From Cyanobacterium sp. Dongsha4 (lineage in GTDB: Bacteria; Cyanobacteriota; Cyanobacteriia; Cyanobacteriales; Cyanobacteriaceae): a stretch of DNA of 64,000 nt. The position numbers were made by a program, and so were the translations under genes. Under the pieces are notes generated by a model. It had not been told where the DNA came from and ran no database searches. It saw only the letters and a list, made by a program, of their open reading frames with translations. Positions 16,397-26,290 of this stretch are shown piece after piece (position 1 is the stretch's first letter; each line of letters starts with the position of its first letter). The stretch lies in assembly GCF_036345015.1 (NCBI RefSeq), contig NZ_CP084098.1, positions 248,001 through 312,000 of the forward strand, read 5' to 3'.

Positions 16397-17455
16397 GTGA
16401 TTGATTTGAAGCGACCAATTCACGGAGGAAATCTTGATTGGGCTATGAGCCTTGTAAACTATACTGCTACTACTCAAGTAGTGGATTTTTCTGCTAGTAT
16501 CAATCCTTTAGGTCCTCCCCAAAGTGCGATCGCATCTTTAAAAGCTAGTATAGTAGAGTTAAATCGCTATCCGAATCCTGACTATCCTCAATTTCGCCTT
16601 GGGGTGGCAAATCATCACCATCTTGACGAGAAATATATCTTACCAAGTAATGGGGCGGCGGAATTACTCACTTGGATAGCATGGGAATGTCACGAGTTAG
16701 AGGGAGTTTTACTTCCTTCTCCTTGCTTTGCAGACTATAAAAGGGCATTAAAGACATTTGGGGTGAAATATCAATATTATCCTTTGGATGATTTAGAAAA
16801 GGGTATTAATTCCCCTCAATCATCCCGTGTGGCAATCTTGATTAATAACCCCCATAATCCTACGGGAAAACTTTGGACTCGTCTTAGTTTACAGCCCTAT
16901 TTAGAAAAATTTGCTTTAGTTATCATTGATGAAGCCTTTATGGACTTTTTGCCACCTCAAAACCAAGAAAGTTTGATCGAATTTATCAAAGATTATGATA
17001 ATTTAGTAATATTGCGATCGCTCACTAAATTTTATTCACTCCCCGGCTTAAGAATCGGTTATGGTATTAGTAACTCCCAAAGAATTGCTAAATGGCAACA
17101 ATGGCGAGATCCTTGGAGTGTTAATAGTCTTGCCGAAATAGCCGCCGTCGCCTGTTTACAGGATAAAGGATTTCAAGAAAAAACATGGCAGTGGCTACCC
17201 CCAACCCGTGAATCATTAAAGCAAGGTTTAGATAACATTGAATTTTTACAAGTTTTACCCAGTCAAAGTAACTTTCTTTTAGTTAAAACCCAAATCCCTA
17301 GCACTCAGTTACAGCTAGAATTGCTAAGGCAAAAACAAATCCTTATCCGTGATTGTGTCAGTTTTCCTGAATTGGGAGAAAAATATTTCCGTGTCGCTGT
17401 TAAAACCCATATTGACAATCAAAAACTCATAGATGCGATCGAGCTAGTAATATAA
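16397..17455 (+). CDS. cobD: Threonine-phosphate decarboxylase-like PLP enzyme (cobalamin synthesis)
   Basis: Probable GTG start at 16397 (VIDLKRPIHGGNLDWAMSL), as family members begin near RP.HGGNL; earlier starts would add an unrelated tail. The protein has the HisC/CobD PLP fold: SASINPLGPP, SNGAAELLTWIA, NNPHNPTGKLW, LVIIDEAFMDFLP, and the Schiff-base lysine in LRSLTKFYSLPGLRIGY. The HGGN and SINPLGPP openings are characteristic of CobD, which decarboxylates L-threonine-3-phosphate to the aminopropanol linker of cobalamin, rather than HisC. No other cob genes are adjacent. A HisC-like activity cannot be excluded from sequence alone. Confidence 0.75.
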   Translation: MIDLKRPIHGGNLDWAMSLVNYTATTQVVDFSASINPLGPPQSAIASLKASIVELNRYPNPDYPQFRLGVANHHHLDEKYILPSNGAAELLTWIAWECHELEGVLLPSPCFADYKRALKTFGVKYQYYPLDDLEKGINSPQSSRVAILINNPHNPTGKLWTRLSLQPYLEKFALVIIDEAFMDFLPPQNQESLIEFIKDYDNLVILRSLTKFYSLPGLRIGYGISNSQRIAKWQQWRDPWSVNSLAEIAAVACLQDKGFQEKTWQWLPPTRESLKQGLDNIEFLQVLPSQSNFLLVKTQIPSTQLQLELLRQKQILIRDCVSFPELGEKYFRVAVKTHIDNQKLIDAIELVI

Positions 17456-17590
17456 TAATAACTTAATATATGTAAAGAGTTGATAATTAGTAATTTCAGA
17501 TGGGAGTGTCATAATTAGCAAAAATCACTAAAACTGTTACAGTAGATGAAAGTGTTAATAATTAAGGCTTATAGGCTATTTTAACGGAAA

Positions 17591-17827
17591 ATGTCTCATC
17601 TCTATTGTGACAGTATTATCAAAATTATCAAAAGAAAAAAACTCTTAGATGAATTAGGGAAACTACCTGAAGCCATTGTCGAAAACCAAGAATGTTTATA
17701 TCTGTTAGAAGAAGATACTCGACATTCACTCTCTATTGAGGGATATTTTGCCACAGAAGAAGAGTTAAAATTTAATTTTTATGATATTCAATCTTTCAAT
17801 TTAAGCAAAAATGACAACAGAAAATAA
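17591..17827 (+). CDS. Short Fic-N-like protein overlapping rsmH
   Basis: A 78-residue frame starting at ATG 17591. Its part [27 protein letters not shown]-like (residues 33-59) resembles the N-terminal helices of Fic-family proteins, where SxxIEG is the inhibitory motif seen in Fic enzymes. No HPFxxGNGR catalytic motif follows, so a complete Fic domain is absent. The end overlaps the first 17 bases of rsmH, which suggests translational coupling or a truncated remnant. The Fic resemblance is weak and short. Confidence 0.45.
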   Translation: MSHLYCDSIIKIIKRKKLLDELGKLPEAIVENQECLYLLEEDTRHSLSIEGYFATEEELKFNFYDIQSFNLSKNDNRK

Positions 17828-18689
17828 ATCACAATTTTACCATCAATCTGTTTTGCCTCAAGAAATTATAGACTCTTTAAATATTATTAATAATGGTCAT
17901 TACTTAGATGCAACTTTGGGAGCAGGAGGGCATACAGAATTAATTTTAAAACAGGGAGAAAATGTAAAAATAACTGCTATTGATCAGGATATAAATGCTA
18001 TTAATTTTGCCCAAGAAAAACTCAAAAATTATCAGGATAAAATCTCTTTTTTTCAAGGAAATTTTGCTGAGTTTAAACCTTTTAATACTCTGTTTGATGG
18101 AATTATAGCCGATTTAGGGGTTAGTTCTCCCCAATTAGATAATCCAGAAAGGGGCTTTAGTTTTCGCTTAGAAGGGGATTTAGATATGCGTATGAATCAA
18201 AGTCAATCTCTAAGTGCCAAGGATATTGTTAATCACTGGCAAGAAAAGCAGTTAGCAGATTTAATTTTTCTTTATGGAGAAGAAAGATTATCCCGCCGTA
18301 TTGCCCGAATGATTATCCAAAAACGTCCTTTTTACACTACTACCGCCCTTGCAGATGCGATCGCATCTTGTGTTCCTAGTAAATATCGTTATGGTAAAAT
18401 TCACCCTGCCACAAGGACTTTTCAAGCTCTAAGAATCAAAGTCAATGAAGAATTAAATTCGTTGGAAAAATTTTTACAAATAGCACCCACATGGTTAAAA
18501 CCAGAAGCAAGAATTGCGATCATCAGTTTTCATAGCCTAGAAGATCGTATCGTAAAAAATCAGTTTCGATCGCATCCTTTGTTAAAAATAGTCACCAAAA
18601 AGCCCATTATACCTAGTATAGAAGAACAAAAAATAAATCCCAGAGCGCGATCGGCTAAACTGAGAATTGCTTATCGAGAATCCACCTAA
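17811..18689 (+). CDS. rsmH: 16S rRNA (cytosine-1402 N4)-methyltransferase
   Basis: A 292-residue RsmH (MraW). Signatures are [13 protein letters not shown], the SAM-binding [44 protein letters not shown], and [19 protein letters not shown]. It methylates C1402 in the ribosomal decoding centre with SAM. The stop codon overlaps the stop of the convergent sugar kinase gene by four bases (18686-18689). In many bacteria rsmH heads the dcw cluster; here no cell-wall gene is adjacent, as is usual in cyanobacteria. Confidence 0.95.
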   Translation: MTTENKSQFYHQSVLPQEIIDSLNIINNGHYLDATLGAGGHTELILKQGENVKITAIDQDINAINFAQEKLKNYQDKISFFQGNFAEFKPFNTLFDGIIADLGVSSPQLDNPERGFSFRLEGDLDMRMNQSQSLSAKDIVNHWQEKQLADLIFLYGEERLSRRIARMIIQKRPFYTTTALADAIASCVPSKYRYGKIHPATRTFQALRIKVNEELNSLEKFLQIAPTWLKPEARIAIISFHSLEDRIVKNQFRSHPLLKIVTKKPIIPSIEEQKINPRARSAKLRIAYREST

Positions 18690-19669
18690 GAAGAAAAAAT
18701 AATTTCTGAACCCGGTGCATTTACCTTTATATCCAAAACTTGGCGATCGCCAAAAACCGATTTTAACGCAGGATGAACCTCTGGAGGAGCAAAAAACAAA
18801 ATAAAACCTCCAGCACCAGCCCCCAATAACTTACCACCCCATGCCCCTGCACCAATCCCTAAATTGTATATCTCATCAATCTGAGGATTAGAAATCGCCG
18901 AAGCAAGACTGCGTTTTGCCATCCATGCTTTATGTAACAATGCTCCAAAAACCGAAAAAGGCTTATTGCTAGTTAAAATATCCCATCCCTCATCCACCAT
19001 TAAACGCATCATCTTTAAAGTATCAGTATTATCCACAACTTTTTCCAACTGATGGGCAACCACCTGCGCCGCCCGTCTCTTGATGCCCGTAAAAACAATA
19101 AATAAATGCTGTTCAAACTCTGCCAACCTTTGAGGAGAAATCGGCACTTTATGGACTAGAATATCTGTTTCCGTACGAAATTCAACGAGGTTAAATCCCC
19201 CCACCGCCGCCATTAATTGATCCTGACAACCCACCCTATCCTTAACTAACTGCCTCTCTACATAAATAGCCTCATAAGCCAAATCCAAAGGGCGAACAAA
19301 CTCCCCCTTAAAACTATGTAAAGCCTGAAGCAATGCCACCGTAAAAGTAGAAGACGAACCCAACCCCGTAAAAGCAGGTAAATCCGCCACATTATGTAAC
19401 TCTATATCCCCTTCCAAACCGCAAAATTTCAAACACTCACGATAAACATTGTGTTGTATTTGCTCAACATTTTTTACTAACTCAACCTGTCGATAAGAAA
19501 GACGAATCTTGTAATCAAATAACTGACTAGGAAAAGGACTAGCCGTTAAATAACAAAACTTGTCTATTGCCGTTGCTAAAACTGCCCCTCCATGACGGAG
19601 AAAATACTCTGGATAATCAGTACCACCACCAAAGAAACTAATCCTAACAGGAGAGCGAGAAATTAACAT
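18686..19669 (-). CDS. GHMP-family sugar kinase, heptose 7-phosphate kinase (HddA)-like
   Basis: A 327-residue GHMP kinase. Near the N-terminus is [27 protein letters not shown], the substrate-proximal strand-loop of this subfamily. The ATP-binding motif is [21 protein letters not shown] (residues 98-118), and the C-terminal motif is [15 protein letters not shown]. The FGGGTDYP version is shared by D-glycero-D-manno-heptose 7-phosphate and related sugar kinases, implying a role in surface glycan precursors. The exact sugar is not deducible. Neighbours are rsmH (convergent) and tatA. Confidence 0.8.
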   Translation of the reverse strand: MLISRSPVRISFFGGGTDYPEYFLRHGGAVLATAIDKFCYLTASPFPSQLFDYKIRLSYRQVELVKNVEQIQHNVYRECLKFCGLEGDIELHNVADLPAFTGLGSSSTFTVALLQALHSFKGEFVRPLDLAYEAIYVERQLVKDRVGCQDQLMAAVGGFNLVEFRTETDILVHKVPISPQRLAEFEQHLFIVFTGIKRRAAQVVAHQLEKVVDNTDTLKMMRLMVDEGWDILTSNKPFSVFGALLHKAWMAKRSLASAISNPQIDEIYNLGIGAGAWGGKLLGAGAGGFILFFAPPEVHPALKSVFGDRQVLDIKVNAPGSEIIFSS

Positions 19670-19706
19670 GAATAAAACTAAAAAACAAGGTTAACAAAAG
19701 AAGAAT

Positions 19707-19976
19707 TTAGGAGTTTTTTTCTGCCGAGCTAGAATTGACAACATTTTCCTCTGTTTCTTTGCTAGACTCCAATTGAGCTTTCATGGAAACGGTTTCTTCA
19801 ATTTTTTCCGCCTCCTTCTTAAATTCCTCTTGAAATTCTTTAGAAGCCTCTTGAAACCCTTTAAGAGTTTTGCCCAAACTTCTACCAATTTCTGGTAACT
19901 TTTTCGGACCAAAAATCAACAAAGCCACCACAAAAATCAAAATCATTTCGGGTAAGCCAATGCCAAATACATTCAT
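19707..19976 (-). CDS. tatA: Sec-independent translocase subunit TatA
   Basis: An 89-residue protein with one N-terminal membrane helix ([20 protein letters not shown]), the conserved [14 protein letters not shown] hinge, and an amphipathic helix rich in E and K. This is the TatA/TatE protein that forms the twin-arginine pore in thylakoid or plasma membranes. It begins about 37 bases upstream of the sugar kinase and the two may be co-transcribed. Confidence 0.9.
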   Translation of the reverse strand: MNVFGIGLPEMILIFVVALLIFGPKKLPEIGRSLGKTLKGFQEASKEFQEEFKKEAEKIEETVSMKAQLESSKETEENVVNSSSAEKNS

Positions 19977-20122
19977 GGGAATAAAATATTTATTTACTAT
20001 TCATTTATTATCTATTTCATACCAAACTTAATAAACACTAATTCTGTGGATTAAAGGCATGAAAAAATAATCAACAATCAACCATTAACAAGGAAACATT
20101 AACAAGGAAAAAATTTGGTGTT

Positions 20123-20323
20123 TTAACCTAAACTTCTCCAATCAACATCAATACCTTCTAATAAGATAGAGGAGTTGTAAATTTGTAAAATAATTAATAA
20201 GAAAACTAAAAATAAGACCATGAAAACTGCCATTAAAGGAGTAGTTCCCCAACCGGGTACAACTTTACCATACTCGGAGTTTAAAGGTCTGAGCAAGTTA
20301 CCTAAACCAGTACGTTGTGCCAT
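20123..20323 (-). CDS. psbH: Photosystem II reaction centre phosphoprotein H
   Basis: A 66-residue protein starting at ATG 20323 ([19 protein letters not shown]); the TTG six bases earlier is not needed. One membrane helix ([24 protein letters not shown]) and the luminal tail [10 protein letters not shown] are typical. PsbH binds CP47 and is needed for QA/QB function. psbN lies divergently 349 bases away, the usual psbH-psbN pairing on opposite strands. Confidence 0.95.
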   Translation of the reverse strand: MAQRTGLGNLLRPLNSEYGKVVPGWGTTPLMAVFMVLFLVFLLIILQIYNSSILLEGIDVDWRSLG

Positions 20324-20329
20324 ATTCAA

Positions 20330-20672
20330 CCTATTTATATAATAATGTTTTATCTAGCGAATATTATATGACAACTCACCCCGTTAAATCTTTAATTCTC
20401 TTGTTTCCGAGCCAAAAAAGATTATTTAAGGTGATTCTCCTTTTCAGCAAACCTTATAACCTAAACAGATTATAGTGCTAAGATGCCTTAAGAAGCCATA
20501 ACGATGTGTCACACCGCTAAAAACTACAGAAACTCAGTCAATTTGACTTAAAATTAGTTTTTTTTGAGTCTATAGCAACTTCGGCACGAATGCCGTTAAA
20601 ATCAGTATAACATAAGGGGACTCTTACCCTGAAAATATAATCATAAAGTCTCGCTATTAAAAATATCAAATT
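20330..20672. other. psbH-psbN divergent promoter region
   Basis: About 340 bases between the divergent psbH and psbN starts. The proximal psbN side includes an AATCATAAAGTCTCGC stretch. I see no clear -35/-10 and no small frame. Both promoters must lie here. Confidence 0.5.
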
Positions 20673-20804
20673 ATGGATACTGCTACATTAATCGGTTTTG
20701 GCATAGCGGCGGTTTTAATCGCCATTACTGGTGTTTCAATTTATACTGCTTTTGGGCCTCCATCCGCAGAATTGGGCGATCCTTTTGAGGATCATGAAGA
20801 CTAA
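20673..20804 (+). CDS. psbN: Photosystem II protein N (assembly factor)
   Basis: A 43-residue frame from ATG 20673 to TAA 20802-20804 encodes MDTATLIGFGIAAVLIAITG, a single membrane helix, then the conserved FGPPSAELGDPFEDHED tail. The length and ending match PsbN exactly. PsbN assists early assembly and repair of the PSII reaction centre and is not part of the mature complex. It lies opposite psbH as in most cyanobacteria. Confidence 0.95.
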   Translation: MDTATLIGFGIAAVLIAITGVSIYTAFGPPSAELGDPFEDHED

Positions 20805-20963
20805 TACTAATATTAATTAAAAGGACAAGGGGCAATTTGAGTTCGGAGAGTTCGCACCGAAGGCTCTTACAGTCCTTTCAGTCGTGAACGGAGTTAAGAG
20901 TTAAGATAAAAAAATTTCTCCCTAACATCTCAATAGCCCAATCCCCTACCCTAATTATTAGCC

Positions 20964-22079
20964 TTACGGAATCAATATGACACCTTCTCCTACTACCGCA
21001 TTTCTAGCTAATATTTTGCCTTCTGTATTTTCTAATTTAAACTTATAAAAATCTAAGGATTTAACTTTTTTAAAGACTTCTTCAGCAAAGTTATTTTGTT
21101 TATTGCTACTAAGTTCATCCCACTTTTCTCCAACGGTTATAATTAAGCTATTATTAGAAAAATTAGCTTTTACTCTTACAATTAAATTCTCTCCATATTG
21201 TTGGGTAATATTTTCTATTTGATTTTCAATATTTTTGATAATATATTGTTCTGGATTTAGGGTTAAGAGAGAAATGTCTTCATCCTCTTGATCGTTTTCT
21301 TCAATCTGTTGTTTTGGTTCAGATGTTTCTTGAGACTCTGTTGAGTTTAAATTAGGTGATTCTAAAGTATCTATTTGATTTTCTTTAATTAAATCAGTTT
21401 CATCCTCAGATGAGATAATTTCTGGTTCTGATGGATTATTGTTATTTTCCTCATTATTCTTATCATTTTTCTCTGATACTTTTGTGTCTAATTCTTGATT
21501 GTTTTCTTCTTCTTGAAAAATATTTTCTCCTATTTGATAAGATTCTTTTTCTTTTATTTTACTGTCTTTTTCTTCTATTTGCGGTTCTAAAAATATATTG
21601 TCTCCTATATTTATATTCTCATCATTGTCTGTTTTAGAAACTATTTCTTCATCTTTTATATTACTGGCTACAGGCACATTTTTTCTTGGAAAAATAGAAT
21701 TATTTGTTAATGCAATAATATTAAAGGATACACTAACAATTAATACTAATACCAGTAAAAAGTTTTGGTTGGTTTTAAAAAAAGATTTCTGTTTTTTATT
21801 GCTATTTCTTACTTGTTTCGGTTCTGAAGTTTCTGTTTTTTCCTCTTGACTTTGAACGGTATTCATGTTAACTTCGCCAGAAGAATTTTTCAGTTGAAGA
21901 TAGTCCACTAAAGCATTACTAGATTTAACTAGGTTTTCTACAACAGTTAAATTTGGTAAATCATCAGGAGAATTTTGATTGAGAATATCGATCGCTTTTT
22001 GTAATTGAATCATCGTTCTCTTAAGAGATTTTTTTAACTCAATTACAGAGTAAATATTTTTCTCGGAGTTATCAGTCAT
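20964..22079 (-). CDS. Conserved cyanobacterial membrane protein with an acidic linker
   Basis: A 371-residue protein. Residues 1-105 are a helical cytosolic part with a KKSLKRTMIQLQKAIDILNQ amphipathic segment. A single membrane helix follows (NFLLVLVLIVSVSFNIIAL, about 106-125), then a long disordered linker (about 130-270) dominated by Glu, Asp, Asn and Ser with QIGENIFQEEE-like repeats. The last 100 residues form a folded domain (YGENLIVRVKANFSNNSLIITVGEKWDELSSNKQNNFAEEVFKKVK) outside the membrane. I cannot name a function; the C-terminal fold suggests a periplasmic or luminal binding module. Confidence 0.6.
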   Translation of the reverse strand: MTDNSEKNIYSVIELKKSLKRTMIQLQKAIDILNQNSPDDLPNLTVVENLVKSSNALVDYLQLKNSSGEVNMNTVQSQEEKTETSEPKQVRNSNKKQKSFFKTNQNFLLVLVLIVSVSFNIIALTNNSIFPRKNVPVASNIKDEEIVSKTDNDENINIGDNIFLEPQIEEKDSKIKEKESYQIGENIFQEEENNQELDTKVSEKNDKNNEENNNNPSEPEIISSEDETDLIKENQIDTLESPNLNSTESQETSEPKQQIEENDQEDEDISLLTLNPEQYIIKNIENQIENITQQYGENLIVRVKANFSNNSLIITVGEKWDELSSNKQNNFAEEVFKKVKSLDFYKFKLENTEGKILARNAVVGEGVILIP

Positions 22080-22198
22080 TTTCTTATAAGTGCGAGGATA
22101 ATTATAATATTTTGTAAGGAATAAACCTTATATTTTATTAATTAAATTCTTCTTATTTCTATTTTCTTTTTTGTAATGGATAGAGGTTTAATAAAAAA

Positions 22199-22621
22199 AT
22201 GTTGAAAATAGCTAGAATACTTATTTGTTTTGCCCTTTATTTTATCATGACTGGTTGCTCCGTTAATCCCCCTCCCTTAGAATTTGCGCCTGATGCAACT
22301 ATAATTGAAAAAGCGATCGCACTACAAATGGACAAACAATATGGAGTTTTAAGCACACACTTAGGTACTCAAAAGCCTACCATAAAAATAGAAAAAATCA
22401 ACATTAGAAAAATTGAACCTAGCAATAAATTTAACTTACCTACGTATCACTTAACAGGAGATTATTTAGTAATCACAAAAAACAATAAAAATAAAGGGAA
22501 AAAAATTAAAAATAGTTTCACCTTAAATTTGCAAAGGCAGAATGCAGGAAAAACATGGCGTTTACTTTTACCTGATACAAATCCTTCATCGGATAAATAT
22601 TTTAGTTATCAAATACCGTAG
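22199..22621 (+). CDS. Predicted lipoprotein
   Basis: A 140-residue protein with a lipobox: hydrophobic ARILICFALYFIMTG then C20. The remaining 120 residues are soluble and basic, with a KNNKNKGKKIKN stretch. Nothing identifies the enzyme or binding role. It is transcribed divergently from the acidic membrane protein (120 bases apart), so a common regulator is possible. Confidence 0.7.
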   Translation: MLKIARILICFALYFIMTGCSVNPPPLEFAPDATIIEKAIALQMDKQYGVLSTHLGTQKPTIKIEKINIRKIEPSNKFNLPTYHLTGDYLVITKNNKNKGKKIKNSFTLNLQRQNAGKTWRLLLPDTNPSSDKYFSYQIP

Positions 22622-23000
22622 ATAAGTGAGGAGTGCTAAAAATATTTAGGTGAGGGTGGGGTGGGCAAAAGGCACAGGGTAAGGGTTTTATACTTATTTA
22701 TTTTCTGATATATTCTAACTCAAGAGTCAAGTATCTTTTTTGTAATTATTCTCTACAATACTGCACAAAATATAAAACTGTAATTATTGATCTCAATCTA
22801 TATTTTTTTGTTATTTTGACTACACTTTATTCATAAAATAAGTCAAATTAGATACTAAATTTTAGAAAAAGTAATTATTCTAAATAAATTAGTTAAAGTG
22901 TATTTTAGATTACTATTTACCCTACTTAATTACCCTAGTATTAATAACTAAGTAAAACAATATTCATCAACAAGTCCTTTATTGGAAAACATTTCTGACC
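22622..23000. other. Intergenic region before the DUF4278 gene
   Basis: About 380 bases, AT-rich in the second half. The first part has a G-rich GGTGAGGGTGGGGTGGG stretch. No frame or repeat of interest was seen. Confidence 0.4.
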
Positions 23001-23624
23001 ATGAAAATACTAACCGCCCATGAGTTAACTCAACAAGGAATCTCTCTTGCTGATGTTCAAAAATCCCTAACCATGACTTACCTGACGAAGAAATTTAGGC
23101 GCAAGTCTGATTTACCGAAAAAATTTAGGGAAAAAGCCTTAAATCTCTGTGCAGAAATAGAAGGTTTAGGAAAAGAAAGTTTTGTTATCGAAACCAATTA
23201 TTCTTATACTGTATGGGAAGAAGAAAAAGTCGTTAATGTAGAAGTCAAGAATCAGAATAATGTCTCTCCTGTAGAAGCAAACATTAATCTTCAGTCTTCT
23301 TTGATGTCAGCACTTGATGGTAATGAATCCGAAAATAATAGCCGAGTAAGCGGAGTTAAATTGTCTTCTCAAGAAACATCAAATGACAATTACTCAAAAA
23401 CAGAATATAATATTTTCCAGTATTCTTCTAATAGTGATAGTTTCGATCGCTTAAAGGCTAGAAAAAATCAAGCAGAATCAACTATCTTAGATGCTTCCGA
23501 GGATTTAGTAGTGTATCGTGGTGTAGTGATGAGTCAGTCCACAGAAGTTGCTAATCCCCCTCAAAATAAACCCTCTGCGACACCAAAAAGAAAACCTAGA
23601 ACTTATCGTGGGGTTACTTATTAA
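23001..23624 (+). CDS. DUF4278-type protein with two YRG motifs
   Basis: A 207-residue protein. The C-terminus ends RKPRTYRGVTY and an upstream copy reads VVYRGVVMSQ; YRG(V)xY is the hallmark of the short DUF4278 family found mainly in cyanobacteria. The first 80 residues are helical and basic (KKFRRKSDLPKKFREKALNLCAEIEGL). The middle is Ser/Asn-rich and probably disordered. Function unknown. The stop overlaps the end of the convergent RND permease by four bases. Confidence 0.7.
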   Translation: MKILTAHELTQQGISLADVQKSLTMTYLTKKFRRKSDLPKKFREKALNLCAEIEGLGKESFVIETNYSYTVWEEEKVVNVEVKNQNNVSPVEANINLQSSLMSALDGNESENNSRVSGVKLSSQETSNDNYSKTEYNIFQYSSNSDSFDRLKARKNQAESTILDASEDLVVYRGVVMSQSTEVANPPQNKPSATPKRKPRTYRGVTY

Positions 23625-26290
23625 GTATCGGTTTTAGCCTTAAACCAAATATCTTCCATAATGCTATAAAAAACTGGTACAAATATCAAACTAAGAAGAG
23701 AAGACGTGATTAAACCGCCAATAATTGCTACTGCCATTGGTTGTCTTAATTCCGCACCAGCCCCCAAGCCGATGGCAATGGGTAGCATTCCGAGTATCGT
23801 TGAAAGGGTTGTCATCAAAATTGGACGTAGCCTGATTGTACAACCTTTAATAATTGCTTCGTGTCGATTCATCCCTTGTTGACGCAATTGATTAATATAA
23901 TCAACCAAGAGTAAAGTATTTTTATCTAACAATCCCAATAGGAAGATAAAACCGATTAGAGAAATCATCCCAAAGTCACTTTGAGTCACTAAAAGAGCTA
24001 ACATTGCCCCTACAATAGATAAAGGTAAAGATAATCCTACTACTAAAGGCTCTCTTAAACTACCAAAAAGTAGCCATAAAACTCCCAACATTAATAAAAC
24101 GGAAAAACCTAACACAAAGCTAAATTGCCTTAATACTTCCCACATTCTGGCAGAATCACCCCCAATGGATAAAGTGACATCAGTGGGTAAAAGGGGTTGA
24201 ATGGTGTTTACTATTTGCTTGGTTAAATTTCCTAGTGCTTCTCCTTCTCCTAAATTGGCGGTAAAAGTTACAGATGGTTTTCCTTGCTGATGCTCAATTA
24301 TTTGGGGATTTTGCTCGGAAGAAATGGTAATATCGGTGGGAGACATACTTAAGTCTTGTAAACCAGATATTTGCTCTAAAACGGGTTTTATTTTTTCTGC
24401 ACCAGAATAAAGAGAAGTGATGTTTTCACTAATTAGAGAAAAAGAAAAAGGTTTAGCATCTCCCGTATCGATGAATTTTATATCTTCAACGCTGATATTT
24501 ACTCCTTTGAGAGAGGGAAGGCTATCTCTAATTTGACTTTGAATCGTAATGGTGTCAGTTTGCCTGTCGGATTTTAATTTAACATAAATTCTACCTCTGT
24601 TTGGCTGCGATCGCAATCCCACTATATTAAATACAGTTTCCACATCTGGATTAGCCAAGATAGCTTCTTGAATTTTATCCCCTGCCCGACGAGTTCGCCT
24701 TAAAATAAAACCATTGGGATTCTCGGCAATATCACCTATCCAATTAAAAGGAGAATTAGATTGGTTTTCTGTGGTGTTTGCTTCCGAATTATTCTCAAGA
24801 TTAAGAGAGAGTTTTGGTAACTCAGTGGTATAGATAACATTAAATTCCCCCCTGTCTAATTGAGGAATAAAACCTTGAGGAATGAGGGGTATTAAAGCAA
24901 TACCAATAATGAAACTAAGTAAAGCAAAAATAATTACTACTTTTCGATGCAATAATGACCAATGTAATATTTTTTGATAGCTATTCAAAAATTTATTTTC
25001 TCTTACTTCATTTTTATCTAACCCTTGTTTGGGAACAGATTTTAACCAATACATACAAAGTACAGGCGTAAGAGTTCGAGCAACCAATAGAGAAACCATG
25101 ACGGCAGTAGAGACAGTTAAAGCAAAGGGGAGAAAAAATTGTTTAACATTACCAGTAGTGAAAGCAACAGGTAAAAACACAGCCACAATGGTGAGGGTAG
25201 AGGCAGACACAGTTAAACCGATTTCATCGCTACCCTTTAAGGCGGCTTGTTTGGGGGTTTCTCCCTCGGAAATATGACGGCTAATATTTTCTACTTCGAC
25301 AATAGCATCATCTACCACTATGCCGATGACTAAAGCTAAAGCCAATAAGGTAATTGTTTCTAAATTAAAAGAAGCCGTTGCCATGACAATAAAAGTACCT
25401 AATAATGAAAGAGGTATGGCTAAAGCTGTAATAAAAGTGGCTTTAAAACTATTGAGAAAAGGAAAAATCACCAAGATTGCTAAAATAATGGCAAGAATTA
25501 GACTATCAATGGTTGCTTGAGTCGCTTCTTGAATATAATTTGCTTCCGTTTGGGCAATATTAAACTGAATATCTGCAAACTGATTTTGTAATTGATTGAT
25601 TGCTGTTTTAACTTTTTTAACTACTTCTAGGGTATTACCACTTCCTTTTTTAATTACTTGTAACCCTAATGCAGACTCTCCATTAAAATTAACAATACTG
25701 GGGTTAATATCTTGTTTAATTTCTTGGCTATCTTCACTCAAACCCAAAAGATTAACCTTGAGAATACCATCTATTTTTTCTAAGTTGGGGATAATTTCTT
25801 CTATGGCAATGGTGGCGATTTCTTCTAAATTTTGACTCTTACTGGTTAAAGCATAGCTGATGGCAGTGGATTCATTAAGATTGTAGGGGATGATTTCTAA
25901 TTTAGTGTTAGCAGGTAAATCAACCTCCGCTATGGTTTCTTTAACAATGTCTGTGGTTTCCTCTAAAGTTTTTCCTGCAAAGAAAAGAGTATTAATAACC
26001 GTTTCACGGGGATATGTTGTAGAAGTAACGGATTCTACTCCCTCAAGAGATAATAATGGTTTTTCTAAAATAGTGGTGATGCGATCGCTATTTTCGATAG
26101 GATTAACTATATCACTACTCGCCCGAATAATAACCACAGGAAAAGTAACATCAGGAAAAAGAGCATATTTAAGAGAAGAAAAAGCTAATATACCAGCAAT
26201 GGCAACTCCTAACCAAAAACTAATAGTCAAACGGGGATGATGAATTGCAAAGCGGGAAATATTCAACCGTTGACGCCATGAAAAATTCAT
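23621..26290 (-). CDS. RND-family efflux permease lacking the docking subdomains
   Basis: An 889-residue inner-membrane proton-driven exporter of the AcrB/HAE1 type. Twelve membrane helices and the proton relay in VIGIVVDDAIVEVENI (TM4 Asp pair) are present, with GFIFLLGLLDKNTLLLVDYIN for TM10-11. It is about 150 residues shorter than AcrB. The first periplasmic loop passes from ILKVNLLG straight to the region before TM2 (IDSLILAIILAILVIF, from about residue 261), and the second loop lacks the matching block after GLQDLS. The missing stretches correspond to the DN and DC subdomains that form the TolC-proximal docking funnel. No membrane-fusion partner is adjacent. Confidence 0.82.
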   Translation of the reverse strand: MNFSWRQRLNISRFAIHHPRLTISFWLGVAIAGILAFSSLKYALFPDVTFPVVIIRASSDIVNPIENSDRITTILEKPLLSLEGVESVTSTTYPRETVINTLFFAGKTLEETTDIVKETIAEVDLPANTKLEIIPYNLNESTAISYALTSKSQNLEEIATIAIEEIIPNLEKIDGILKVNLLGLSEDSQEIKQDINPSIVNFNGESALGLQVIKKGSGNTLEVVKKVKTAINQLQNQFADIQFNIAQTEANYIQEATQATIDSLILAIILAILVIFPFLNSFKATFITALAIPLSLLGTFIVMATASFNLETITLLALALVIGIVVDDAIVEVENISRHISEGETPKQAALKGSDEIGLTVSASTLTIVAVFLPVAFTTGNVKQFFLPFALTVSTAVMVSLLVARTLTPVLCMYWLKSVPKQGLDKNEVRENKFLNSYQKILHWSLLHRKVVIIFALLSFIIGIALIPLIPQGFIPQLDRGEFNVIYTTELPKLSLNLENNSEANTTENQSNSPFNWIGDIAENPNGFILRRTRRAGDKIQEAILANPDVETVFNIVGLRSQPNRGRIYVKLKSDRQTDTITIQSQIRDSLPSLKGVNISVEDIKFIDTGDAKPFSFSLISENITSLYSGAEKIKPVLEQISGLQDLSMSPTDITISSEQNPQIIEHQQGKPSVTFTANLGEGEALGNLTKQIVNTIQPLLPTDVTLSIGGDSARMWEVLRQFSFVLGFSVLLMLGVLWLLFGSLREPLVVGLSLPLSIVGAMLALLVTQSDFGMISLIGFIFLLGLLDKNTLLLVDYINQLRQQGMNRHEAIIKGCTIRLRPILMTTLSTILGMLPIAIGLGAGAELRQPMAVAIIGGLITSSLLSLIFVPVFYSIMEDIWFKAKTDT

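Noticed and set aside
25029-26240. Four plus-strand frames in the RND permease region
   Set aside because: They are antisense shadows of the RND gene with basic, low-complexity translations and no motifs.
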